Assembly: GCF_025995235.1 (NCBI RefSeq)
Contig: NZ_BAPT01000037.1
Span: 1-55,977, forward strand
Origin: Ameyamaea chiangmaiensis
GTDB taxonomy: Bacteria > Pseudomonadota > Alphaproteobacteria > Acetobacterales > Acetobacteraceae
Direction: 5' to 3'
DNA: 55,977 nucleotides
Shown one piece after another: positions 40,253-47,755 of this stretch. The notes under the pieces are model-generated. The model was not told the DNA's origin and did no database searches. It worked only from the letters and a program-made list of their open reading frames with translations. Position 1 is the stretch's first letter. Each line of letters starts with the position of its first letter. Position numbers and translations under genes: made by a program.

Positions 40253-42130
40253 ATGCGTTGGCTGGTTCTTGCGGACATGGGGTGTGCGGCGGCCACTGTT
40301 GCCGTCGTCTGGATTGTGTTGCTGGCGCGATGGCGGAAGGGACGGACCACCGGCCAGTCGTGGCTGGCGGGGCTGGCACGGGTGCCGCGCCGTTATCTGG
40401 TTGACGTTCACCACGTCGTTGCCAGACGCCCGCGGAATGCACGCATGCACGCGCTGGCTGCCGGCGGAGTTCTGGGCGGCTCGGCGGCGTTGCTGCTGGG
40501 TGCGCTCGTGGGCTTTGGCGGCTTGGCCAGGCTCGTCGCGATAACGCTGTTCGCGCTCGGAGCATGGGGCGCGATCATCGATCGTGCGCGGCGACAGCCG
40601 CGCACGCCGACGCCCTTGTCGGGCGGAGCGTTTCTCTGGCTTCCGGCCGCCCTGCTTGCCTGGTGCGCGGGACAGGCGCTTGTCGCGTTTTCTCTGGACG
40701 ATCGGCGGGTGTCGGTGGTGGGTCTCGCCGGGCTGGTCGTCGCCATCGCGGGCGGTGTCGCGCTGCTGGTCGCCGTGGGGCGCGGGCCGATGCGTCACGG
40801 CTTGGCGGGCATCGCGTGGCTGGCCGGGCATACGCGGCCCGGACGGTTCGCGCGTGCGGGCGTCGTGCGTCCGTTCGACACCGCGCTGAGGCCGCTCGAT
40901 CTGTCGATGGAACGACTGGGTGTGCTGACCCCGCGCGATTTTACGCAACCGGAACTGGCAAGTTTTGATGCCTGTGTTCAATGCGGTCGGTGCGAGGAGG
41001 TGTGTCCGGCTTTCGCGGCCGGCCAGCGTCTGAATCCGAAGGCCCTCATACAGGGTCTGTCCGGCGCGATGCGCGAGCAGCCAGCCCCCTATTGCGGAAG
41101 TCCTTCGCCCCACGCCCCGGTCATGCCCGGCAAGGGCGGGATGGAGACCGAGATCATCGGAGGCATGCTGGCGCCGGACACCTTGTGGGCGTGCACCACG
41201 TGCCGCGCCTGCGTGGAAGAATGCCCGATGCTGATCGAGCATGTCGATGCGGTGATCGCGCTGCGGCGTGGCCAGACCCTGATGAAAGGTGCGGTGCCCG
41301 CAGGCGCGGGGCCGGTACTGCGCGCCTCGCGGGAGCGGGCCGAACCGGGTGGTCGTGCGCTGGAGGCGCGGACGGACGCCATCGCCGCGTTGGACGTTCC
41401 GGTACTGGCGGCGGGTGAGGCGACCGATATTCTGCTCTGGCTGGGCGAGGGGGCTTACGATCTTCGCTATGGCCGGTCGCTGCGGGCTTTGGTAACGCTG
41501 ATGCGCAAGGCGGGCGTTCGGTTCGCCACGCTGGGCGCCGACGAGGTCGACTGCGGCGACGCCGCGCGGCGACTGGGCGACGAGGCAACGTTTCAGGCCC
41601 TCGCGCGCGAGGCGATCGGGGTGCTGGGGACGCGGACATTTCGCACGATCGTCACCGCTGATCCGCATGCCTATCACGTCTTGAAAAACGAGTACCCCGC
41701 TTTGGGTGGGACGTGGTCCGTCGAGCACCACACGACCTTTCTCGACGCTCTGGTGCAGGGCGGCCAGCTTACCCTCGCGCAGCGTGACGGGCCTGCCGTG
41801 GCCTATCACGACCCGTGCTATCTGGGGCGCTACAACGGGGTGATCGATGCGCCTCGCCGCCTGCTTGACGCGGCCTGTCGCACCCGTGTGGAGGTCGAGC
41901 GCCACGGTCTGCGGTCCATGTGCTGCGGCGGCGGCGGCGGCGGTCCTGCGAGCGACGTCGACGCCGTCACCCGCATTCCCGATCTGCGGATGGAGCAGTT
42001 CCGCCACGGCGGCGCGGGCATCGTCGCGGTGGCCTGTCCGGGATGCACGGCGATGCTCGAAGGTGTGACCGGGATGCGTCCCGACGTGAAGGATGTCGCC
42101 GAACTCGTGCTGGAGTCGCTGGTCCCATGA
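40253..42130 (+). CDS. dgcB: Dimethylglycine demethylase, membrane iron-sulfur subunit
   Basis: This 625-residue protein begins with hydrophobic segments (about 1-20, 65-110, 125-180) that anchor it in the inner membrane. Two ferredoxin-type [4Fe-4S] motifs follow ('CVQCGRCEEVCP' and 'CTTCRACVEECP') and then CCG-type cysteine motifs ('HDPCYLGRYNG', 'SMCCGGGGGG'). The layout is that of DgcB/heterodisulfide-reductase-like electron carriers. It passes electrons from DgcA towards the ETF pair or quinone pool. ATG 40253 lies four bases after dgcA. Its stop overlaps the etfA start as ATGA. Confidence 0.88.
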   Translation: MRWLVLADMGCAAATVAVVWIVLLARWRKGRTTGQSWLAGLARVPRRYLVDVHHVVARRPRNARMHALAAGGVLGGSAALLLGALVGFGGLARLVAITLFALGAWGAIIDRARRQPRTPTPLSGGAFLWLPAALLAWCAGQALVAFSLDDRRVSVVGLAGLVVAIAGGVALLVAVGRGPMRHGLAGIAWLAGHTRPGRFARAGVVRPFDTALRPLDLSMERLGVLTPRDFTQPELASFDACVQCGRCEEVCPAFAAGQRLNPKALIQGLSGAMREQPAPYCGSPSPHAPVMPGKGGMETEIIGGMLAPDTLWACTTCRACVEECPMLIEHVDAVIALRRGQTLMKGAVPAGAGPVLRASRERAEPGGRALEARTDAIAALDVPVLAAGEATDILLWLGEGAYDLRYGRSLRALVTLMRKAGVRFATLGADEVDCGDAARRLGDEATFQALAREAIGVLGTRTFRTIVTADPHAYHVLKNEYPALGGTWSVEHHTTFLDALVQGGQLTLAQRDGPAVAYHDPCYLGRYNGVIDAPRRLLDAACRTRVEVERHGLRSMCCGGGGGGPASDVDAVTRIPDLRMEQFRHGGAGIVAVACPGCTAMLEGVTGMRPDVKDVAELVLESLVP

Positions 42131-43206
42131 CGGCGCGGATCAGGCGCGATCCGCGTGCGGAGCGGTCGCGGTGCCTCGTGCCCGGCGGGGAACGGCCGCG
42201 TCTGGTACGCGACGGAAACGTGGCCGACATGGTCGTGCCCAGCCGCCCGCGCGAGGCGTCGGTCCGACGGATCGAGATGCCCGCTTTCTGGGTCGTGGCC
42301 GTCGTCGAGGCCGTCGATGGCCGTCTGGATCGCTGGGGACGGCAACTCGCGGGGGCCGCGCGGATGCTGGCCGGGGCGGACGGTGGTGTCGTCCTGATCG
42401 GTCTTGGCGATTTGGGCGATGCGGAGGGCGGCGAGGCTGGCGCGGATCGTGTCCTGGCGATCGGTGGGTTGGCCGACCCGGAGGTGACGCTTGGTATGCT
42501 GATGGAGCGGGGCGGCTCCTTTGACCCGCGCCACTGGGTTTTTGCCGAAAGCGGGAGTGGCGCCGATCTGGCGCGGCGGCTTGCGGCGCGAAACGGCTGG
42601 TCGATACAGCCGGGCATCGAGGCGCTGACGGTCCGCCAGAGCATCCGCCCGTGTCGCGGCGGTCGGTATGAGCGTGTCGACGCCGTGGCACGGATTGTCA
42701 CCCTTCCGTGCGACCGGGTGGCCGCCTATGCGGGTGAGGCCCATGAAGGGCGAAGGCTGGAGGAGGCTGCTCCCCATACACAGGCGTCCGACCGACTGGT
42801 GTTTGGACCCGTCACGCGGGCAGCGGCGGGGGATGTACCCCTGTCGGAGGCGCCGTTCGTCGTGTCCGCCGGACAGGGCGTCACGGATTTCGACGCGTTT
42901 CATGCCGTGGCCCGCGCGCTCGGTGCAACAGAGGGCGCCAGCCGTGTCGTTTGTGACGCGGGGCTGATGCCACGTGCGGCGCAGGTCGGCGCGTCCGGCA
43001 CCGTGCTGGATGCGCGATGCTATCTGGCATTCGGCATCGCGGGGGCGCCGCAGCACCTCCAGGGTCTGGGCAAGGTCGAGCACGTGGTGGCGGTGAACAC
43101 CGACCTCCACGCCGCGATTATCGCGCGTGCCGGGCTGTCGATCGTCGCCGACGCACAGGCGGTGATGCCGGCCCTGCTGGCGCTGTTGCGGGAGGAGGGA
43201 GCGTGA
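42127..43206 (+). CDS. etfA: Electron transfer flavoprotein alpha subunit, divergent
   Basis: This 359-residue protein has the C-terminal FAD-binding domain of EtfA, clear from 'PFVVSAGQGV', 'VCDAGLMPRAAQVGASG', 'CYLAFGIAGAPQHLQGLGK' and 'VAVNTDLHAAI'. The N-terminal part is more divergent and carries an extra 50 or so residues rich in Arg. It starts with ATG inside the dgcB stop (ATGA overlap). Its role is to shuttle electrons from dimethylglycine oxidation. Pathway-specific ETF genes also follow dgcB in Pseudomonas, so the arrangement is conserved. Confidence 0.85.
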   Translation: MTARIRRDPRAERSRCLVPGGERPRLVRDGNVADMVVPSRPREASVRRIEMPAFWVVAVVEAVDGRLDRWGRQLAGAARMLAGADGGVVLIGLGDLGDAEGGEAGADRVLAIGGLADPEVTLGMLMERGGSFDPRHWVFAESGSGADLARRLAARNGWSIQPGIEALTVRQSIRPCRGGRYERVDAVARIVTLPCDRVAAYAGEAHEGRRLEEAAPHTQASDRLVFGPVTRAAAGDVPLSEAPFVVSAGQGVTDFDAFHAVARALGATEGASRVVCDAGLMPRAAQVGASGTVLDARCYLAFGIAGAPQHLQGLGKVEHVVAVNTDLHAAIIARAGLSIVADAQAVMPALLALLREEGA

Positions 43207-43949
43207 TGCGCAGCGTTGTACTCGTGTCGGGTGGTATCGATCCGCTCTCGGGTCGTCCGGCGCCCCCGGTGGGCGAGATCGCGGCGATCGGGCTTGCGCT
43301 GTCGGTCGGGGCGAGCGCCACCGGCCTGCACGCGGGTGCCGTGTCAACGCCGGCGCTGCGGCAGGCGGCGGGTCATGGGCTGGATCGCGTGGACTGTGTG
43401 GAGGGCCCGGGTGACGCGGTCGACCGGCTGGCTGCGTTCCTGCGCGTCGATCCGCCGGATCTGGTGCTGGCCGGTCGGCGGGCATGCGGCGGCGACGATA
43501 GCGGCATGCTGCCTTATCTGCTGGCCGAACGTCTCGGCTGGCCGCTTCTGGCCGGGGTGATCGCGGTCGGCGCGGTGACCGACGGTTGGTTACCTGTCAC
43601 GATCGGCTTGCCACAGGGTGCGCGCCGGCAGGCCCGGGTCCGCATGCCCTGCATTCTGTGCGCTCATGACGCGGCACCCGCGCCCCCGTTCGTCTTCGAC
43701 CGGGCGCGCCGGGTCGAGTTGCGGATCGTCCCCACGCCCGCGTTGCCCTCGGTCGCGGCCGATATCGCGCCGAACGGGATCGACCGGCCCTATCGCGCGC
43801 GCCCGCGCCTGATCGGTGCCACGGCACACGCACGGGCGGGACAGGTGCTGGACCATCCCGATATCGCCGAAGCCGCGTCCGTCCTGCGCGACCATCTCCG
43901 GGCGCTTGGCGTGCTCGAACCATCACAAGGAGCACCTTTGAATGAATGA
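43206..43949 (+). CDS. etfB: Electron transfer flavoprotein beta subunit, divergent
   Basis: This 247-residue protein belongs to the ETF beta family: it starts 'MRSVVLVSGGIDPLSGRPAP' and contains 'DPPDLVLAGRRACGGDDSGM' and 'YLLAERLGWPLLAGV', the nucleotide-binding core. Its start ATG shares one base with the etfA stop (TGATG), so the two subunits are translationally coupled for one-to-one assembly. A run of short Ala-rich linkers makes it look less conserved than household EtfB. It is specific to this operon. Confidence 0.82.
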   Translation: MRSVVLVSGGIDPLSGRPAPPVGEIAAIGLALSVGASATGLHAGAVSTPALRQAAGHGLDRVDCVEGPGDAVDRLAAFLRVDPPDLVLAGRRACGGDDSGMLPYLLAERLGWPLLAGVIAVGAVTDGWLPVTIGLPQGARRQARVRMPCILCAHDAAPAPPFVFDRARRVELRIVPTPALPSVAADIAPNGIDRPYRARPRLIGATAHARAGQVLDHPDIAEAASVLRDHLRALGVLEPSQGAPLNE

Positions 43950-44442
43950 TGCCTTGCGTGCGTTGCTGGATCGACTGGCCTTTCAGCCGAAGGGCGTGCG
44001 TCATCCCCCCGTCGGCACGGTGGAGGAGGCGCATCGCCATTACGGGGGGCTGGAGGGCACGCACACGAAAAATGCGTTCCTGAAAGACGCCAAGGGCGTA
44101 TTGGTGCTGGTCACGGTGCCGGCGGATTGCCGGTTGGACATGAAGGCTTTGCCGGCGCTGATCGGGACCAAGCGCCTGTCTTTTGCCAGTCCCGACCTCA
44201 TGCGCTCAGTTTTGGGCACCGAGCCGGGGGCGCTGGGACCGCTCAGTCTGGTGGCCGACAGGCAGCATCAGGTTCGCTTTGCCATCGAATCTTCGCTGCT
44301 CGAGGCTGACGCCATCACCTGCCATCCGCTGGACAACACCGAAACCTGGGTCATTCCACGCCGTGAATTCGGTCGGATCATGGACGATCTTGGGATCGCG
44401 CCGATCGTGTTCACGCTGGAGAGCGTCGCCGGGACCACGTGA
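43942..44442 (+). CDS. YbaK/ProX-type aminoacyl-tRNA deacylase family protein
   Basis: This 166-residue protein has the YbaK/prolyl-tRNA-synthetase-associated fold. 'HYGGLEGTHTKNAFLKDAKG' carries the Lys/Asn pattern of trans-editing enzymes, and 'GPLSLVADRQHQVRFAIESS' and 'CHPLDNTETWVI' resemble PrdX (ProX), which removes alanine mischarged on tRNA-Pro. It overlaps etfB by 8 bases, with AAGGAG upstream, so it is made with the betaine enzymes. Why a tRNA editor should sit here is unclear. It may simply be a passenger, or it may act on another small ligand. Confidence 0.75.
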   Translation: MNDALRALLDRLAFQPKGVRHPPVGTVEEAHRHYGGLEGTHTKNAFLKDAKGVLVLVTVPADCRLDMKALPALIGTKRLSFASPDLMRSVLGTEPGALGPLSLVADRQHQVRFAIESSLLEADAITCHPLDNTETWVIPRREFGRIMDDLGIAPIVFTLESVAGTT

Positions 44443-44472
44443 CGTTCGCGCCCCGACGGAGAGAGCCGGGTA

Positions 44473-45324
44473 TCAGTCCGGGAACACGACGGTGCGGTGT
44501 CCGTCGAGGATGACACGATGCTGAAGGTGATAGTTTACGGCGCGGGAGAGGACGCGGCGTTCGACATCGCGCCCCTTGCGGATCAGGTCTTCGGGCGTAT
44601 CCGCGTGCGTGATGCGCTCGACATCCTGTTCGATGATCGGCCCTTCGTCCAAATCAGTCGTGACGTAATGGGCGGTTGCGCCGATCAGCTTCACACCGCG
44701 CGCATGCGCCTGGTGATAGGGGCGCGCACCCTTGAATCCGGGCAGGAAGGAATGATGGATGTTGATGCACCGGCCTGCGAGGGCGGATGACATCTCGTCC
44801 GACAGCACCTGCATGTAGCGCGCGAGAATGACCAGATCCGCGCCGCTCGACGCGATCAATGCCTGCAGACGGGCTTCCTGTTCGTGCTTGGTGTCGCGGG
44901 TGATGGGAAGGTGATGGAACGGGATCGAGCCGATCTCGACCGCCTGGGTCGCCGCGCGAGGGTGGTTCGACACGATGGCAACGGGGTCCATCGCCAGTTC
45001 GCCGATGCGCCAGCGGTACAGCAGGTCGGCCAGACAATGGTCGAATTTCGAGACCATAATCAGTACGCGCTGGCGCTCGCGCGGCAGATGAAGCTGCCAG
45101 TGGGCATCGAACCGTGCGGCGATTGCTGCCAGCATGTCCTGGTCGGGCGGCGCGTCGGCGGTGAAGGCGATGCGCATGAAGAACCGGCTCTCGGCCAGGT
45201 CGGCATGCTGGTTGATTTCGATGATGTTCGCGCCAGACTGAAACAGGAAACCTGACCAGGCAGCGACCAGCCCCGCCTGGCTGGCACAGGTAACGATCAG
45301 GACATGCGCGTCGGAATGGGCCAT
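44473..45324 (-). CDS. purU: Formyltetrahydrofolate deformylase
   Basis: This 283-residue protein has an N-terminal ACT domain (about 5-85) and a C-terminal formyltransferase-like hydrolase domain with 'RCINIHHSFLPGFKGARPYH' and the catalytic Asp region 'TTDLDEGPIIEQD'. It hydrolyses 10-formyl-THF to formate and THF. The demethylation of betaine, dimethylglycine and sarcosine loads folate with one-carbon units, so a second purU beside gbc/dgc genes recycles THF; the same link is seen in pseudomonads. It is convergent with the YbaK-family gene, 30 bases apart. Confidence 0.93.
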   Translation of the reverse strand: MAHSDAHVLIVTCASQAGLVAAWSGFLFQSGANIIEINQHADLAESRFFMRIAFTADAPPDQDMLAAIAARFDAHWQLHLPRERQRVLIMVSKFDHCLADLLYRWRIGELAMDPVAIVSNHPRAATQAVEIGSIPFHHLPITRDTKHEQEARLQALIASSGADLVILARYMQVLSDEMSSALAGRCINIHHSFLPGFKGARPYHQAHARGVKLIGATAHYVTTDLDEGPIIEQDVERITHADTPEDLIRKGRDVERRVLSRAVNYHLQHRVILDGHRTVVFPD

Positions 45325-45351
45325 GGATCAGGGTATCTTTTCAGGTGATCG

Positions 45352-46428
45352 TCATTGATTGGAGAACAGGCGAATACCGACATGCGACAGCATTTCCGGC
45401 GCGGCGTGAGGGCGCGCGAAATCGGGCAGCGGGGTACGATGGCAGGCGCTCGGGCTGATGCCGAACAGCGTTTTGAAGTGGCGGGAGAAATGCGAGCAGT
45501 CCGAGAAGCCCATTTCGATGGCGACTTCGGTCACGCTCATCTCGCCGGCTTCCAGCAACGCACGGGCATGGCGTAGGCGCAGCGAGCGATAGAAATCCTG
45601 TGGCTTGCGGCCCAGCGCGGTCTGGAACAGGCGTTCGAGCTGGCGGCTGGAAATACCCAGTCGCGCGGCGAGCTGCGTGATCGGCAACGGCCGCGTCATG
45701 TTCTGTTCCATATGCAACACCGCGCGTCGGACTCGGGGGTCGGCAAAGCGGGTTTCGGAGGCCAGGGTGGGGGGCTGTGGCTGCAGGCGTATCTGGTTGC
45801 TGATCTTGCCGGCGCGTTCCATCAGCAGGATGTGGCTTGCCTTTTGCCCAGCCGGGCGACCGATGCTGCGTTCGATCAGATGCAACGCCACGTCAGACGC
45901 CGCCCCCCCGCCCGAGCACGTGATGCGGTCGCCATCGTCGAGGAACATCTGGTCGCTGACTGCTTCGTGCGCGGGAAAGGCGTCCTGAAAATCCTGATGA
46001 TGATACCAGCTGACGCAGACGCGGCGATTCTCCATCAGCCCGGCCTGACAGAGGGCGAACGTGCCGGTGCAGACACCGACTAACGTGATACCCATCTCCG
46101 CAGCCCGGCGCAGCCATATGGCCGTTACGTAGTCGATTTGTTTCTGTCCGTACAAAAGGCCGCCGACCACGACGATGTAATCGAACGCGCGCGGATCGCC
46201 CAAAGACGCGTCACGTGCGATCGCGACACCGCAACTCGATCGTACCGGGTGGACCGAGGAAGACAGGACCTGCCAGGAACAATGGATCGGGCGGCTCCGG
46301 TCGTCCTTGTCGGCGGCCAGGCGCAGATGGTCGACGAACAGCGCGAACGCGGAGAGGGTAAAATGCTCGGCAAGGATGAAGCCGACGCGCAGTCGCGGTT
46401 TCGTCTCGCCGGACGCTCCTTCTGACAT
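45352..46428 (-). CDS. GlxA-family AraC regulator (fourth copy)
   Basis: A protein of about 358 residues. The sensor domain starts 'RLRVGFILAEHFTLSAFALF' and has 'GVCTGTFALCQAGLMENRRV' and 'ITCSGGGAASDVALHLIE'. The C-terminal AraC domain contains 'ITQLAARLGISSRQLERLFQ' and 'VTEVAIEMGFSDCSHFSRHF'. I chose ATG 46428, which has GGGAGAG nine bases upstream; a frame open to 46494 is less likely. It lies 27 bases after the purU start on the same strand and may control purU too. Sarcosine-responsive SouR-type function is one option. A CGAC pair 105-130 bases upstream suggests regulation by itself or by GbdR. Confidence 0.85.
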   Translation of the reverse strand: MSEGASGETKPRLRVGFILAEHFTLSAFALFVDHLRLAADKDDRSRPIHCSWQVLSSSVHPVRSSCGVAIARDASLGDPRAFDYIVVVGGLLYGQKQIDYVTAIWLRRAAEMGITLVGVCTGTFALCQAGLMENRRVCVSWYHHQDFQDAFPAHEAVSDQMFLDDGDRITCSGGGAASDVALHLIERSIGRPAGQKASHILLMERAGKISNQIRLQPQPPTLASETRFADPRVRRAVLHMEQNMTRPLPITQLAARLGISSRQLERLFQTALGRKPQDFYRSLRLRHARALLEAGEMSVTEVAIEMGFSDCSHFSRHFKTLFGISPSACHRTPLPDFARPHAAPEMLSHVGIRLFSNQ

Positions 46429-46532
46429 GACCACTCTCCCGGCTGAGCCGGATCCGGCAATGCGGTCCGGCACGTGATTGCTGATCCGAAACAAGATTAC
46501 GGGCGGAAAACGTCTGCTTCCTTCTTAAATAG

Positions 46533-46557
46533 CGACATAAACTTCATTTTTTACGAC
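46533..46557. promoter_or_regulatory. Candidate AraC-type operator (CGAC pair, 21-bp spacing), upstream of fourth regulator
   Basis: CGAC at 46533-46536 (in TAGCGACATAA) and CGAC at 46554-46557 (in TTACGACACA) are 21 bp apart. The stretch between them is T-rich. It is in the 334-base gap between the regulator and the ChoX-type gene (46429-46762), which has no gene. Confidence 0.5.
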
Positions 46558-46646
46558 ACAGCCGGTCAATTGCGCGGGGGCGGGGCGGGGGGCATCACGT
46601 GTGGAAGCGGCGGTACGACCGGGTTCGTATGAGCGATCGAAACGTG

Positions 46647-46670
46647 ACGGGGTGCGGGGCCAGACCCCGT
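46647..46670. terminator. GC-rich hairpin downstream of ChoX-type gene
   Basis: ACGGGGT (46647-46653) pairs with ACCCCGT (46664-46670) across a 10-base loop that can itself pair partly (GGGGC with CCC). It lies 93 bases after the stop of the binding-protein gene on the minus strand. No T-run follows, so it could be a Rho-assisted terminator or a REP-like hairpin. Confidence 0.35.
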
Positions 46671-46762
46671 GTTGTCGGTCGGGCGGGGCCCGCGTGGATC
46701 TGACGCGCGTCGGAATCCGTGTGTGACGCGCGGTCGTCGGAACGTTGCGCCGGCGCGGTGCG

Positions 46763-47755
46763 TCACGGAGCGGGCGGCGGCGCGGCCATAAGTGCCTCGA
46801 CCATCGGTCGGCCGGGTTGGCCATCGCGGGTGACAATCGTGTCAAGCCAGCCGCGCCAGACATCGGGGTGATCATGCAGCCAGTGCCAGGCGGCGATGTT
46901 GGGCGGCGTATGATCGCGCTGGATCGCCATCATCATCTCGTTCTCGTCGGGTATTGTAAAACGTATCCGGGCGAGCAAACGCGTCGCATTGGGGCACGCC
47001 ACATCGTAGTCGCGGCGCACGACGGTGTGGACCGACGCCCCTCCGTCCGGGCCGAACACGGCCTCGCCCCCGGTGAGATAGCGCAGGGAGAAACGCATAT
47101 TCATGGGATGCGGCTCCCACGCGAGGAACAGGATCGGGCGACGGCTCTGGACATCGCGGTCCACTTGCGAGAGCATGCCTTGCTCGCTGCTTTCGACAAG
47201 CCGGAAATGGCTGAGGTTGAACGCGTTTTTCCGGATCATGTCGAGCACGAGCGTATTGCCGTCGTTGCCAGCCTCCAGTCCGAAAATCACATGGCCGAGC
47301 CGACCGCTCCACGCGGCGATGTCGTGGTAATCACGAAGGCCTGCCTGCCAGACGTAGTCGGGAACCGCCAGCGTGTAATGCGCGCCGGACAGATTGGTCG
47401 CGATGCGCTGGACACTGTGATCGGCCAGAAAGGGCGCGATGGCCGTATGGCCTGATGGCTCCCAGTTACTGAGGAACGCGTCCACGCGTCTGTCGCGCAT
47501 CGCGACGTACGTCATGGTCAGCGTCAGCATAGGCACCTGCGGCTGATAGCCAAGGGCGCCAAACAACTGCGCGGCAACGGCGGTGACGGCCTCCGCGTCG
47601 GTCCATCCCACATCGGACAGACGGATCGGCGCGCACGACGGCGGATCGGCCCTGCCGACGGTTGCCGGGGTGTCGGTGGCGCCCGCACACGGCGCGAAAG
47701 CCGGTGCGAGCACAAGACCCAGCAGCGCCGCGCGCGTGCGTATCCTGCGGGTCAG
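46763..47755 (-). CDS. ChoX-type quaternary-amine binding protein (OpuAC domain), orphan copy 2
   Basis: A protein of about 330 residues, paralogous to the copy at 33.5 kb. It keeps the aromatic box: Trp/Asp of 'VGWTDA', Trp of 'FLSNWEP', Tyr of 'HYTLAVP', Trp of 'LAWEPHP', and 'EAGNDGN'. A proper signal peptide ('TRRIRTRAALLGLVLAPAFA') exists only if translation begins at CTG 47755. This CTG overlaps the betC stop as CTGA and is preceded by GGGAG at good spacing. The nearest standard start, GTG 47713, would cut the signal off. Linkage to choline sulfatase suggests choline or choline sulfate as ligand. No ABC partner genes are nearby. Confidence 0.82.
   Translation of the reverse strand: MTRRIRTRAALLGLVLAPAFAPCAGATDTPATVGRADPPSCAPIRLSDVGWTDAEAVTAVAAQLFGALGYQPQVPMLTLTMTYVAMRDRRVDAFLSNWEPSGHTAIAPFLADHSVQRIATNLSGAHYTLAVPDYVWQAGLRDYHDIAAWSGRLGHVIFGLEAGNDGNTLVLDMIRKNAFNLSHFRLVESSEQGMLSQVDRDVQSRRPILFLAWEPHPMNMRFSLRYLTGGEAVFGPDGGASVHTVVRRDYDVACPNATRLLARIRFTIPDENEMMMAIQRDHTPPNIAAWHWLHDHPDVWRGWLDTIVTRDGQPGRPMVEALMAAPPPAP

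Noticed and set aside
38599..40350. A 583-codon minus-strand open frame opposite dgcA
   Set aside because: It lies wholly opposite a well-recognised gene in very GC-rich DNA, has Arg/His-rich composition with no known motif, and is explained as a shadow of the codon bias of dgcA.
40079..43485. Two long minus-strand open frames (642 and 551 codons) opposite dgcB and etfA/etfB
   Set aside because: Same reason: low-complexity Arg/Pro/Ala-rich translations, opposite genes with clear iron-sulfur and flavoprotein motifs.
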